64,000 bases of DNA, from positions 89,283-153,282 of the forward strand of contig NZ_LGTE01000005.1 in assembly GCF_001263415.1 (NCBI RefSeq), given 5' to 3'. The stretch is from Thermincola ferriacetica. GTDB taxonomy: Bacteria > Bacillota > Thermincolia > Thermincolales > Thermincolaceae. The notes beneath the pieces are model-generated. The model did not search any database and had not been told where the DNA came from. It saw only the letters and a list, made by a program, of their open reading frames with translations. A program made the translations under genes and the position numbers. This document shows positions 9,058 through 17,541 of the stretch, one piece after another (the first letter of the stretch is position 1; every line of letters begins with the position of its first letter).

Positions 9058-11952
9058 TTATACAACACACCAGCGGATCATAAAAAGGGTTTCCGCTTCC
9101 GTTTCCTGCTTCATCCTTTTTTCCAGCTCATCAATAAGCCGGTCCCTTTTTTCCATGATTTCGTCCTCGATGTCAAAAATCTGCTGTCTCTGCCGGCGCT
9201 GCAAACGTTCCGTCTCTTTGATTTTGAGCTGTATCTCATGCTGTTCCGCCAGGGTCTCAGCCTGCCGTTCCCGGCGCTTCAGCTCTCTAAGCCGGGCCTT
9301 GGTATCAGCCAGTTCCTTTTCTGCAGCCAGTATCATATCATCGGCCCACTTTTCCAGGCGTTCCCGTTCCTCCTGGAAATGGCGGTTGTTGTTCTCCATG
9401 GATTTGGCAATTGTGGCGGCAATGTGGCGTTCAGCCTCCCGCCGGAGCCGGTCCGCTACCGACGGAGCCAGGCCGGGTATAGGACGGTAATCGGCAGAAC
9501 AGTTGAAGAGTTTTTCGCAGACCTCCTGGTCCAGGGTAACGCCATCGTCAGAAAAACCGTTAAAAAGCAGGTATTCCTCTTTTTCATAGGATTCAATGGT
9601 TAACCTTGTCAAGACAAGATAGCCGCTTTTACCCCTCAGTTGTTCCACCACGCTTATTTTTACAGGGTGTCCGGTAATGTGAAAAGTAACTTCCGCCGTT
9701 GGAGTGGAATAAGATTTGGCTGTTTCGGTCACATACTCCCCGAGAGGATGTGAAAGGCGGTAAAGAAAGGCATCGTCAACAGGGGGTCTGTCTTTGGTTA
9801 TCAGCCGGTACCGGCCTGTTTTAATGCGGTTCCGGTCAGGCGAATCAAAAAGGTGAAATGAGAGAGATTGGTCGTCAAACCTCGCTTTGTTCCGGAGTAC
9901 ATAGCGGGTCAAGCCCCAGAACATTTTACCGAACCGGTCCAGTTGTGCTCTGGCGTCCTGCAGGTTTATCCGCAGGCGGGCATGAACATCTTCGTCAAAG
10001 TTCTCCAGCAGAGCCCTGCGGGTTTCGGCCATTCGGGAAGCGATCGACTCCTCCAGTTCCTCCTGCAGTTGCCGGAAAGCCTCCTGAATTTCTTCCGGGG
10101 TACGGCATTGCTGGTAAATGGCCAGAATGCGCTTTTCAAAATCAACCCCCGATTCTATAGAGCCAAGCACTTCATCAGAAGCCCCCAGCACACCGGTAAA
10201 CAGTTTGAATTTCTCTTCCAGAAGTTGATAAACCCTTTGGTCCGCCTCGTTGCGCTGATTCAGGAAGTTTATGACAACTACATCATGTTTCTGGCCGTAA
10301 CGGTGGCAACGCCCGATACGCTGTTCTATTCTCTGGGGGTTCCAGGGCAGGTCATAATTTATCACCAGTGAACAGAACTGCAGGTTAACACCCTCAGCAG
10401 CCGACTCTGTGGCAATCATTATCTCCGCATGGTCCCGGAAATGTTCCACAAGGGCAACACGCATGGATGCTGCCCGTGAACCGCCGGATTTTTCCTCGGT
10501 GCTGTAATTATGCCTTTCCAGCCAACGCTCTAGAATGGCTTTTGATTCAGGGTCAGTATTGGTTCCATTGAACAACACTATTTTACCGGCATACCCGTTG
10601 GCTTCCAGGAACTTTTTCAGATATTCCTGGGTTCTCCGGGATTCAGTAAAAATAAGGGCCCGCCGTTTTGCTCCCATTTCTTCCATCTGGGTAAAACCCG
10701 CTTCCAGAGCTTTGAGCAGGACCCGGGACTTACTGTCAACCTGGATAGAACGGGCCCATAAAATGTATTTTTCCAATTCCGCAATTTCTGCTTTTATCTT
10801 TTCCCTGTCTGCTTCCAATTGTCCCTGCGTCCCGCTGTTGTCACTGGTCTGCCAGTCATCATCTGGCGGTTCTACTCCTTCATCAATTAAATCGGACCCC
10901 ATTTCATCCCGGTCAATAATATCTTCAATCCATTGTTCGTCGTCCTGGGCAAGGCCGTCTCTGAGTTTCTCCAACCTCAGTTTCATAGTTTCCAGGGTCC
11001 CGGCCACAGCCTGGGATGATGAGGCCAATAACTTTCGAAGAATCAGTGTAGTGAGAGTTTTTTGTTGTCGGGGAATAGCATATGTATCATCCCTTTTCAG
11101 GAACGCAGAAACAGCCTCGTAAAGGGCATGCTCATCGTCAGCGGGGGTAAAGGGAAAAGTAATGGCCTTTCTTTCTGTATATTTTATATATTCCAGGACC
11201 TGTTTCCGCAAAGTCCGGTGGGCAAAGGTCTTCAACCGGGCTTTTAATGCCTGAAGGTCACTTCTGCTGTTCATGTACTGAGCTCTGAAGGAAGCCAAGT
11301 CCCCAAACAGGTAATCATCTATCAGTAGGGACAGTCCATACAACTCATGTAAAGAATTTTGCAGGGGTGTGGCGGTAAGGAGCAGTTTTTTCCTGTCCTC
11401 CAGGGCCCATTTTATACCCCGTCCCATCTTATTGTTACTCTTATAAACATTGCGCAGTTTGTGGGCCTCGTCAATTACTACCAGGTCCCACTGTACCAGG
11501 CGCAGTTCCTTTTTCATCTTATTGGCAAACTGAAAAGAAGTAATCATTATAGCATCCTGAATAAACGGGTTAGCTATACCCTGTTTTTCCGCTTCCCGGT
11601 AAGTTTTTGCCTCCAAAATGACGCTGGGCAGGTTAAACTTTTCTTCCAGCTCCATGCTCCACTGTTTCCGGAGGGAGGCCGGGCAGATTATGAGCAGTTT
11701 GCGCTTTCTTTCCGCCCAGTACTGGCATAATACCAGGCCTGATTCAATGGTTTTCCCCAATCCCACTTCATCTGCCAGCAGCACCCCTTTGGCCAGCGGC
11801 GACCGGAAGGCAAACAGCGCCGCTTCAATCTGGTGGGGGTTAAGGTCAACACTGGCGTCGAAAAGGGAACGCGACAGCTTCTCAACACCTTCTCCCGTTG
11901 TGTGGCGGGTCAGTTCATGGGCATAGTATTTGGCATGGTACGGTGTAGTCAC
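9058..11952 (-). CDS. SNF2-family helicase/translocase
   Basis: The 964-residue protein is a Swi2/Snf2 ATPase: LADEVGLGKT Walker A (about 60-68), DEAH (about 161-164), LLLTATPLQN motif III and QRIGRCHRYGQ motif VI (about 545-555). An acidic insert separates the two RecA lobes. The last 120 residues are rich in Glu, Lys and Arg and look like a coiled coil. It resembles RapA/HepA-type proteins and the DrmD helicase of class 1 DISARM, but no drmA, drmB or drmC is present. It is first in a three-gene operon with Mod and Res and probably remodels or tracks DNA for that system. The start is GTG with GGAG 10 bases upstream. Confidence 0.85.
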   Translation of the reverse strand: MTTPYHAKYYAHELTRHTTGEGVEKLSRSLFDASVDLNPHQIEAALFAFRSPLAKGVLLADEVGLGKTIESGLVLCQYWAERKRKLLIICPASLRKQWSMELEEKFNLPSVILEAKTYREAEKQGIANPFIQDAIMITSFQFANKMKKELRLVQWDLVVIDEAHKLRNVYKSNNKMGRGIKWALEDRKKLLLTATPLQNSLHELYGLSLLIDDYLFGDLASFRAQYMNSRSDLQALKARLKTFAHRTLRKQVLEYIKYTERKAITFPFTPADDEHALYEAVSAFLKRDDTYAIPRQQKTLTTLILRKLLASSSQAVAGTLETMKLRLEKLRDGLAQDDEQWIEDIIDRDEMGSDLIDEGVEPPDDDWQTSDNSGTQGQLEADREKIKAEIAELEKYILWARSIQVDSKSRVLLKALEAGFTQMEEMGAKRRALIFTESRRTQEYLKKFLEANGYAGKIVLFNGTNTDPESKAILERWLERHNYSTEEKSGGSRAASMRVALVEHFRDHAEIMIATESAAEGVNLQFCSLVINYDLPWNPQRIEQRIGRCHRYGQKHDVVVINFLNQRNEADQRVYQLLEEKFKLFTGVLGASDEVLGSIESGVDFEKRILAIYQQCRTPEEIQEAFRQLQEELEESIASRMAETRRALLENFDEDVHARLRINLQDARAQLDRFGKMFWGLTRYVLRNKARFDDQSLSFHLFDSPDRNRIKTGRYRLITKDRPPVDDAFLYRLSHPLGEYVTETAKSYSTPTAEVTFHITGHPVKISVVEQLRGKSGYLVLTRLTIESYEKEEYLLFNGFSDDGVTLDQEVCEKLFNCSADYRPIPGLAPSVADRLRREAERHIAATIAKSMENNNRHFQEERERLEKWADDMILAAEKELADTKARLRELKRRERQAETLAEQHEIQLKIKETERLQRRQRQQIFDIEDEIMEKRDRLIDELEKRMKQETEAETLFMIRWCVV

Positions 11953-12125
11953 TTATCTACAACTCCTTTGCCAAACTGTCAATACAATATAATTTTCAAC
12001 AAAAACAGGCTCCCCCCTGCTTGCCGATACATTTTTTTATAATTCATAGCCCCACAGTTCAGGCATATACAGTTTGTTTAAACGTGTCCAAAATAACGGC
12101 GATTTTATCGAGCTTATTATAAAAG

Positions 12126-12241
12126 GAGGGCATATTATTCCGCGGAGCAGGGACTAAAATCGTCCTCCGGCCCGCAATCCACATAGTGGGAGCAACTGCC
12201 GGAAGAGATTTTATCCTTGAGTGGAAGAATAATATGCCCTC
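12126..12241. repeat. 116-base long-hairpin element with perfect 15-bp terminal inverted repeats
   Basis: GAGGGCATATTATTC (12126-12140) is exactly complementary to 12227-12241. Inside, a second imperfect pair (around 12151-12180 and 12199-12217, both containing TAAAATC or its complement and a CCGG) extends the fold. On the plus strand the hairpin ends in seven T; on the minus strand it is followed by CTCCTTTTATAA. It lies in the gene-free stretch between the SNF2 gene and the metal exporter. It could be a MITE-like element, a structured RNA or an elaborate terminator for the exporter operon. The rest of 11953-12269 shows nothing else. Confidence 0.7.
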
Positions 12242-12269
12242 TTTTTTTACCTTGATTAAAATGATGCTC

Positions 12270-13172
12270 CTACTTATAAAAATACTGAATAACTATTCCC
12301 GAAATAACGCTGGCGGCGTAAAGGATACCGATTATCCGCAGGGTATCCTTCAAATTCCTGTTTTCTTTGACAAGAACCAAAATACCCAATCCGGCGCTGG
12401 CGGACAGTCCCGCCACCGCAGCGCCAAATCCTATACCGCCGCTTAAAAATATCTGTGTCACGGCCAGGGATGCAGCACAGTTGGGAATCAAACCTACCAA
12501 AGCGACAATTACCGGCTGCCATATACTATTCCCCAGGAGCAGGCCGTGCAGGTTTTCTTCCCCAATTTTAAAAATCAGGAAATTCAATAGCAAAGTCACA
12601 CCGAACAGAAACACAAATATTTTCAGAGTATGAACCAGAGGGTGTATTATGATTTCCCTGAAGGGAGGTTTTTCAGCACCGCAACTGTGGCCGCAACAGC
12701 CCTTCTCATCACTGTCCTCCCCAGGTAAATGGCCGTCTTCTAAAGCCGCACATATTTCACTTTCCATATATGCATTGCTCAAACGACCGCCTACCAAATC
12801 AATACTGTATCCGGCCACCACTCCGATGATAATTTTAACCGTTAATAAAGGCAACAGTACTCCCACTTTGTCCGGCTGGGCCAAAATAATCGGTATTGCT
12901 TCATCGGACGTAGACAGGTAAACAGCAAGTAAAGTCCCCGTTGTAATAAGCCTTTGCGTATAAAGAGCCGTTGAAATAACAGAAAAACCGCATTGCGGTA
13001 CCGATCCTAAGGCTGCTCCCACCAGGGGTCCCGCTTTTCCGGCTGTCTTGATTTTTTCCCTGATTTTGCCGCCGAATTTAAATTCTATAAATTCAATTGC
13101 CATATAAAAAACAAACAGCCACGGCAGCATTTTCGCCGTATCAACCAACGCATCCACAAAAAGGTCAAACAT
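12270..13172 (-). CDS. Putative ten-TM heavy-metal exporter (ArsP_2-like permease)
   Basis: The 300-residue membrane protein matches my memory of the putative heavy-metal exporter family PF11449: an N-terminal amphipathic start, GPLVGAALGSVPQCGF, then LSTSDEAIPI, and a repeat of this layout in the C-terminal half (LVGLIPNCAASLAV). The two halves look like an internal duplication typical of such permeases. A cytoplasmic or external loop (about 150-170) holds a CCGHSC cluster that could bind metal. It lies 48 bases downstream of a Fur-family regulator gene and is probably co-transcribed with it. Substrate is not deducible; zinc, manganese or arsenic-type exports have been proposed for relatives. 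Confidence 0.7.
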   Translation of the reverse strand: MFDLFVDALVDTAKMLPWLFVFYMAIEFIEFKFGGKIREKIKTAGKAGPLVGAALGSVPQCGFSVISTALYTQRLITTGTLLAVYLSTSDEAIPIILAQPDKVGVLLPLLTVKIIIGVVAGYSIDLVGGRLSNAYMESEICAALEDGHLPGEDSDEKGCCGHSCGAEKPPFREIIIHPLVHTLKIFVFLFGVTLLLNFLIFKIGEENLHGLLLGNSIWQPVIVALVGLIPNCAASLAVTQIFLSGGIGFGAAVAGLSASAGLGILVLVKENRNLKDTLRIIGILYAASVISGIVIQYFYK

Positions 13173-13220
13173 ACTTATCCCGCCTTAATAACTTTTTAGT
13201 AAGCGTAGCACCGTCCTTTT

Positions 13221-13640
13221 TCAACTGCGGCAATCTTTGCAGTAACCGAACAATTCAAACCGGTGGTTTGTTACCTTAAAATCAGTTGGTATATTATTTA
13301 TATTCAGATTTTCCATGGGACAACCGTCAATTTTCCAGGCACCGCCGCATTTGAGGCAGACCAAATAATGGTGATGTTTCGGACCGCGGTCTATTTCAAA
13401 GCGGCTTTTTCCATCGTGAAAATCTAACTGACGGACCACCTGCAGTTCCTTTAAAATAGCCAGGTTTCTATAAACGGTATCAAAGCTCATCTTCGGATTT
13501 CTTGTCCTCAGCCGGTCAAAAATTTGTTTTGCGCTCAAGGGAACCTTTGCCTGAATAAGGGTCTTAATTATTTCTCTGCGCTGGGGAGTGATTTTGCAGT
13601 TGTGAGTAGCCAGTTCTTCCAAAATTCGCTGATATATCAA
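13221..13640 (-). CDS. Fur-family metal-responsive repressor
   Basis: About 139 residues with the Fur/Zur/PerR layout: a winged helix (ITPQRREIIKTL, MSFDTVYRNLAIL), the HHHYLVCLKCG metal-binding segment, and a second cysteine pair CKDC near the C-terminus that would complete a structural Cys4 zinc site. The long frame begins at TTG 13658, but a GGGGGA site lies inside it 10 bases before TTG 13640; the shorter start also matches where other Fur proteins begin. The gene is upstream of the metal permease, so it likely controls export or homeostasis of the same ion. Whether it senses zinc, iron or peroxide cannot be told from sequence. Confidence 0.85.
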   Translation of the reverse strand: MIYQRILEELATHNCKITPQRREIIKTLIQAKVPLSAKQIFDRLRTRNPKMSFDTVYRNLAILKELQVVRQLDFHDGKSRFEIDRGPKHHHYLVCLKCGGAWKIDGCPMENLNINNIPTDFKVTNHRFELFGYCKDCRS

Positions 13641-13658
13641 GGTTTCATCATCCCCCAA

Positions 13659-13673
13659 TCAGAATCATTCTTA
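13659..13673. promoter_or_regulatory. Fur-box-like 7-1-7 dyad before the Fur-family gene
   Basis: AGAAT-C-ATTCT is a perfect 5-1-5 inverted repeat within a 7-1-7 frame, the geometry of Fur/Zur/PerR operators, immediately upstream of the regulator gene. It fits autoregulation and co-regulation of the exporter. Confidence 0.45.
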
Positions 13674-13782
13674 TTTAGATTATAGGATTACCCTGACATT
13701 AGTGTCAACCAATGTTTATCCAAAAAAAAATTCGTATTTCGTCAATCTTCTAAAGGTTAACCCAATTTCCCCCAATTTAAAC

Positions 13783-13813
13783 AAAGAGCCGGGCTTTTTA
13801 CACCCGGCTCTCT
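13783..13813 (-). terminator. Intrinsic terminator after trxA
   Basis: GAGCCGGG and CCCGGCTC form a stem with a short T/A-rich loop directly after the trxA stop; on the minus strand it runs into TTTGTTTAAATT. Confidence 0.75.
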
Positions 13814-13815
13814 GT

Positions 13816-14145
13816 TTAAACATATTTATCCAGTTCTTTTTTCAGGTCTTCCTTGGGCCTGAAACCGACCAAACGGTCAACTTCTTTGCCTCCCTTAAAC
13901 ACCAGTAAAGTAGGGATACTCATAACACCGTATTTGGCAGCAGTAGCCCGGTTTTCATCGACGTTGACCTTACCAATCTTCATCTTACCGTCATACTCTA
14001 CGGCAAGTTCGTCGATAACGGGAGCAATCATGCGGCAGGGCCCGCACCAGGATGCCCAGAAATCCACCAATACAACGCCTTCGTAATTTTCCACCTGTTC
14101 GCCAAAATTAGCGTCAGTTAAAGTAAGTACCTTATCACCGGCCAT
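13816..14145 (-). CDS. trxA: Thioredoxin
   Basis: A classical 109-residue thioredoxin with the WCGPC active site (about 29-33), the conserved cis-proline region SIPTLLVFKGG and the thioredoxin-fold Asp in FWASWCGPC context. It reduces protein disulfides using electrons from thioredoxin reductase; a trxB gene lies 41 kb away in this window. The ATG at 14145 is preceded by AAAGGAG with 8-base spacing, so the GTG three codons earlier, which overlaps that site, is not used. It is the second gene of a csoR-trxA unit (28-base gap), so its expression should follow CsoR control. Confidence 0.95.
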   Translation of the reverse strand: MAGDKVLTLTDANFGEQVENYEGVVLVDFWASWCGPCRMIAPVIDELAVEYDGKMKIGKVNVDENRATAAKYGVMSIPTLLVFKGGKEVDRLVGFRPKEDLKKELDKYV

Positions 14146-14173
14146 GATAAACACTCCTTTCTGGTTTTGTTAT

Positions 14174-14452
14174 TTATTCAGCAAACCTGGTTAAAATCTT
14201 AACCAGTTTTTGAAGTTCTTCCAATTTACTTTCCATATCGTCAGACTGCATTGACTTGGACATACATTCAACGGCATAATGATTTAGAATCAGGTTACCG
14301 ACCATTTTCAGCGCAGCCCTGGCGGCAGCCACCTGAGTCAGGATATCCTGGCAGTTTTTGCCTTCCTGAATCATTTTCCTGATTCCTTTGACCTGTCCCT
14401 CGACTCTTTTCAGGCGTTTTTCCAACTGGTCTTTAACATCAAGGTTCTGCAT
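14174..14452 (-). CDS. csoR: CsoR-type metal-sensing repressor (DUF156 family)
   Basis: A 92-residue all-helical DUF156 repressor. The ligand set visible is Cys in KNCQDIL, His in LNHYAVEC and Cys in VEC, the C-H-C fingerprint of copper-sensing CsoR rather than the Cys-Cys pair of persulfide-sensing CstR. On Cu(I) binding CsoR leaves its operator. The start at 14452 is set by GGAGGAGG upstream; the frame is open further but that part carries the operator and promoter. It is co-transcribed with thioredoxin, not with the usual copper ATPase or chaperone, which is unusual. Confidence 0.85.
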   Translation of the reverse strand: MQNLDVKDQLEKRLKRVEGQVKGIRKMIQEGKNCQDILTQVAAARAALKMVGNLILNHYAVECMSKSMQSDDMESKLEELQKLVKILTRFAE

Positions 14453-14478
14453 CTGGAAATCCTCCTCCAATATCCACC

Positions 14479-14493
14479 TACCCCTACAGGGTA
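14479..14493. promoter_or_regulatory. CsoR operator
   Basis: TACCC-CTACA-GGGTA, an inverted repeat of the type found in CsoR operators, lies between the promoter -10 box and the csoR start, where binding would block transcription. Confidence 0.75.
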
Positions 14494-14506
14494 TGCAGGT
14501 AACTTT

Positions 14507-14535
14507 ATTATAATAGCTTAGTCTTTGTTTGTCAA
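14507..14535 (-). promoter_or_regulatory. Consensus sigma-A promoter of csoR-trxA
   Basis: TTGACA and TATAAT, both perfect, are separated by exactly 17 bases on the minus strand. The CsoR operator starts 14 bases downstream of the -10 box. Confidence 0.9.
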
Positions 14536-14573
14536 CGTTTGTTGGCACTTTCTGCCTGCGTACTCCCTGACAG

Positions 14574-15338
14574 TCATACTCTTTGCATCCCGAGCAAATC
14601 CCTGACAACTTCCCCGGCTATGATAAGGCCGGCTACAGAAGGTACAAATGAAATGCTGCCCGGAATCTGCCGCCGCAAGGTACAGTTGGCCGTTTCTTTA
14701 TTCGTACATATACAGGCCGTTTTGCAATCAATTTCCGTAGCCCGGGGCGTAAGCGGCGGTTCCTCAGAATAAACCACTTTTACACCCCCAGTTATACCCC
14801 GCTGTCTCAATTCCTTGCGGATTACTCTGGCCAGGGGGTCCACTGAAGTTTCCGAAATATCCGCCACCCGAAAACGGGTGGGATCCAGTTTATTACCCGC
14901 CCCCATAGCCGATATAACCGGCACTCCCGCCTTTAGTGAACGTTCTATCAGATCCAGCTTCCCCGTTACGTTGTCAATCGCATCAACTACATAATCGAGG
15001 CCCCGGGCAAAGAATTGCCCGCCATTTTCAGGAGTATAAAACTCCCTGATAGCATCCACCTGAATCCTGGGATTAATATCCTGAACCCGTTCTTTCATTA
15101 ATTCCACCTTGGGCTTACCCACCGTTGACTGTAGGGCATGCAATTGCCTGTTGATATTGGTAAGACATACATCATCATGGTCAACCAGCACCAGGTGGCC
15201 AATGCCGGCCCTGGCCAAAGCCTCAGCGGTGTAGGAGCCTACCCCGCCTACCCCGAAGACGGCCACCTTGCTTGCAGCAAGCCTGTCCAAACCCTCCTGG
15301 CCAATAAGCAGTTCCGTTCTTGAAAACCTGTGTAACAT
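14574..15338 (-). CDS. tcdA: tRNA threonylcarbamoyladenosine dehydratase (ThiF/E1-like)
   Basis: A 254-residue E1-like ATPase. It has the nucleotide-binding GVGGVGSYTAEALARAG, the DHDDVCLTNINRQ segment with the catalytic Arg, and a cysteine-containing C-terminal region (CKTACICTNKE). TcdA cyclises t6A at position 37 of ANN-decoding tRNAs to ct6A using ATP. ATG 15338 is chosen for its GGAGG site; the open frame upstream runs into the 6S RNA gene. The gene follows hisS-aspS-6S RNA, the order of the yrvM gene in Bacillus subtilis, which supports the assignment. Confidence 0.9.
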   Translation of the reverse strand: MLHRFSRTELLIGQEGLDRLAASKVAVFGVGGVGSYTAEALARAGIGHLVLVDHDDVCLTNINRQLHALQSTVGKPKVELMKERVQDINPRIQVDAIREFYTPENGGQFFARGLDYVVDAIDNVTGKLDLIERSLKAGVPVISAMGAGNKLDPTRFRVADISETSVDPLARVIRKELRQRGITGGVKVVYSEEPPLTPRATEIDCKTACICTNKETANCTLRRQIPGSISFVPSVAGLIIAGEVVRDLLGMQRV

Positions 15339-15380
15339 CTGTATCCTCCGGTTGTATTGGAATGAAGCGCAATAAAATAA

Positions 15381-15554
15381 CCCCACACATGTCGTGAGCC
15401 GCTGTAAATTGAACCTGTCTCTCACAGGTGGGTGCCCTCCTGCCTGCTTTTTGTGTCCACTCGAAGGAGGCATACAAGCCACAGACAGAGTCAGGCTCCC
15501 TTAGTATTGGTGTTGGCTCAATACTAATCGGCTTTCACGAACATAGTAGGGTGT
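15381..15554 (-). ncRNA. ssrS: 6S RNA
   Basis: The minus-strand transcript would begin ACACCCTACTATG and end CACGACATGTGTGGGG; these ends pair as a long terminal stem with single-base bulges. The interior has the look of 6S RNA: a large central bubble, a small hairpin CCTGTGAGAGACAGG followed by TTCAATTTACAGCGGC, and an apical stem GCCTCCT/AGGAGG. Length (about 174 bases) is right. The location between aspS and tcdA is the position of bsrA in Bacillus subtilis. 6S RNA mimics an open promoter and sequesters sigma-A RNA polymerase. Exact ends are estimated. Confidence 0.85.
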
Positions 15555-15714
15555 TGCTACAATTTGGATATATTCGATTACACTATTAATATATCATACA
15601 TGTTTTGCCCTTATCAAGAGCCAATAAATGCTATTTTATGGTCTATATATATTATTTCTCTAGGGCTCGCCGATTATTCCACCGAATTGCACTGTTAATT
15701 CAGGGAACCACAGA

Positions 15715-17502
15715 CTATTTTGGGGCCACCACATTAAGTTTGATATGTAGTTCTCTTAACTGTTTTGCCGTAACCTCCGAAGGAGCCTGCGTCATCAAAT
15801 CTGTAGCGCTTTGTGTTTTGGGGAATGCGATTACATCCCTGATAGAATCCCGACCGGCCATAAGCATAACCATGCGGTCGAGACCAAAAGCAATACCGCC
15901 ATGCGGAGGCGTTCCGTATTCAAAAGCTTCCAGCATGAACCCGAATTTTTCAATAGCTTCTTCCGGCGACAAGCCAAGGAGAGTAAACATTTTTTCCTGT
16001 ACCTGCCGGGAATGAATCCGGATACTGCCACCACCGAGTTCCACCCCATTGAGGACCACATCGTAAGCCTTGGCCCTGACCACCAACGGATCGGAATCCA
16101 ACAGGGGAATATCTTCATCCATCGGAGAAGTAAAGGGATGGTGGATGGCCACATACCTTCGTTCTTCCTCGTCATATTCGAGCAGGGGGAATTCAACAAT
16201 CCATACAAATTTAAATACCTTACCGTCAATCAGGTTTAGCCTCCTGGCCAGCTCGACCCTCAGATGACCCAGGGCATCTGCCACTATCGACGGCTTGTCG
16301 GCAACAAAGAAAAGCAGGTCTCCCGGCTCTGCCTCGAACCTTTCCAAAATGACTTTAATTTCTTCTTCTTTAAAAAATTTCAAAATCGGCGACTTGAGTC
16401 CGTCTTCCGTTACCACAATATAGGCAAGGCCTTTGGCGCCGTATATACCCACAAATTGCGTCAGGTCATCAATTTCTTTGCGGCTGAACCCGGCACAGCC
16501 CTTGGCATTAATTCCTTTGACCTGACCGCCACCGGCAGCTACGGAAGCGAAAACCTTAAAATCAGAGTCTTTGGCTATATCGGTAAAGTCTTTCAGTTCC
16601 AGACCAAACCGCAGGTCGGGTTTATCTGAACCATACCTGTCAATAGCTTCTTTGTATGTTAGACGCTCAAAGGGCGTTGTAATCTCTATTCCTGCCGCCC
16701 TGAAGGCATGGGCCAGCATTTCTTCTGTTAAAGCCAGGACATCATCTATATCAACAAAAGACATCTCCATATCTACCTGGGTAAATTCCGGCTGGCGGTC
16801 GGCACGTAAGTCCTCGTCACGGAAACAACGGACTATTTGGAAATATTTTTCCATGCCCGCCACCATTAAGATCTGCTTGAATATTTGCGGCGACTGGGGT
16901 AAAGCGTAAAATTTCCCGGGATTAACCCGGCTGGGAACCAGATAATCACGCGCTCCCTCCGGCGTACTCTTGGTAAGCATCGGGGTCTCAATTTCCAGGA
17001 AACCGGCCTTGTCGAGAAACTCCCGGATCGCCATGGTGGTTTTGTGCCTTAAAATCATATTCCGCTGCATATCGGGCCGCCTTAAATCCAGGTAACGATA
17101 CTTCAGCCTGAGGTTTTCATCCACATCAACATCTTCTTCGATGTAAAAAGGCGGAGTCTTGGCTTTATTTAAAATGCGCACTTCCAGGCAGTTAACATCT
17201 ATTTCGCCGGTAGGCAGGTTTTCATTAACAGTTCCTTCCGGCCGCGCCACCACCTGTCCCCTTACTGCCAACACATATTCAGACCGGATGATCTCTGCCT
17301 TGGCAAAGGCTTCCTTATCCACATCGGGGCTGAAAACCACCTGGACCAAACCAGAACGATCACGCAGGTCAACAAAAATCAGGCCCCCATGGTCCCGCCG
17401 GCGTTGTACCCAGCCCATAAGCACAACTTCCTCGCCAATGTTGGTCTTCCTTAATTCTCCACAATGATGGGTCCTTTTTAATCCTTTCAGCGATGCCGTC
17501 AT
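15715..17502 (-). CDS. aspS: Aspartyl-tRNA synthetase
   Basis: A 595-residue bacterial-type class II synthetase. The N-terminal OB-fold anticodon-binding domain ([20 protein letters not shown]) is followed by the catalytic core with motif 2 ([16 protein letters not shown]) and motif 3 ([13 protein letters not shown]), and the bacterial GAD insert lies between. It charges tRNA-Asp (possibly tRNA-Asn as well; no gatCAB genes are in view to decide). The true ATG at 17502 has AAGGAGGAG upstream; an in-frame GTG six codons earlier overlaps that site. It lies 39 bases downstream of hisS in one operon under a T-box. Confidence 0.95.
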   Translation of the reverse strand: MTASLKGLKRTHHCGELRKTNIGEEVVLMGWVQRRRDHGGLIFVDLRDRSGLVQVVFSPDVDKEAFAKAEIIRSEYVLAVRGQVVARPEGTVNENLPTGEIDVNCLEVRILNKAKTPPFYIEEDVDVDENLRLKYRYLDLRRPDMQRNMILRHKTTMAIREFLDKAGFLEIETPMLTKSTPEGARDYLVPSRVNPGKFYALPQSPQIFKQILMVAGMEKYFQIVRCFRDEDLRADRQPEFTQVDMEMSFVDIDDVLALTEEMLAHAFRAAGIEITTPFERLTYKEAIDRYGSDKPDLRFGLELKDFTDIAKDSDFKVFASVAAGGGQVKGINAKGCAGFSRKEIDDLTQFVGIYGAKGLAYIVVTEDGLKSPILKFFKEEEIKVILERFEAEPGDLLFFVADKPSIVADALGHLRVELARRLNLIDGKVFKFVWIVEFPLLEYDEEERRYVAIHHPFTSPMDEDIPLLDSDPLVVRAKAYDVVLNGVELGGGSIRIHSRQVQEKMFTLLGLSPEEAIEKFGFMLEAFEYGTPPHGGIAFGLDRMVMLMAGRDSIRDVIAFPKTQSATDLMTQAPSEVTAKQLRELHIKLNVVAPK

Positions 17503-17541
17503 TCCTTCTCCTCCTTGCACTTTTCCTGGTCAAAATTACCT

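Noticed and set aside
9058..11952. Naming the SNF2 gene drmD and the locus DISARM
   Set aside because: drmA, drmB and drmC are absent and the partner nuclease is a type III-like Res, so the DISARM name is not justified.
3040..12042. Many plus-strand open frames of 60-200 codons across the SNF2-Mod-Res region
   Set aside because: They are antisense to long, well-conserved genes, have no ribosome-binding sites and no recognisable protein features.
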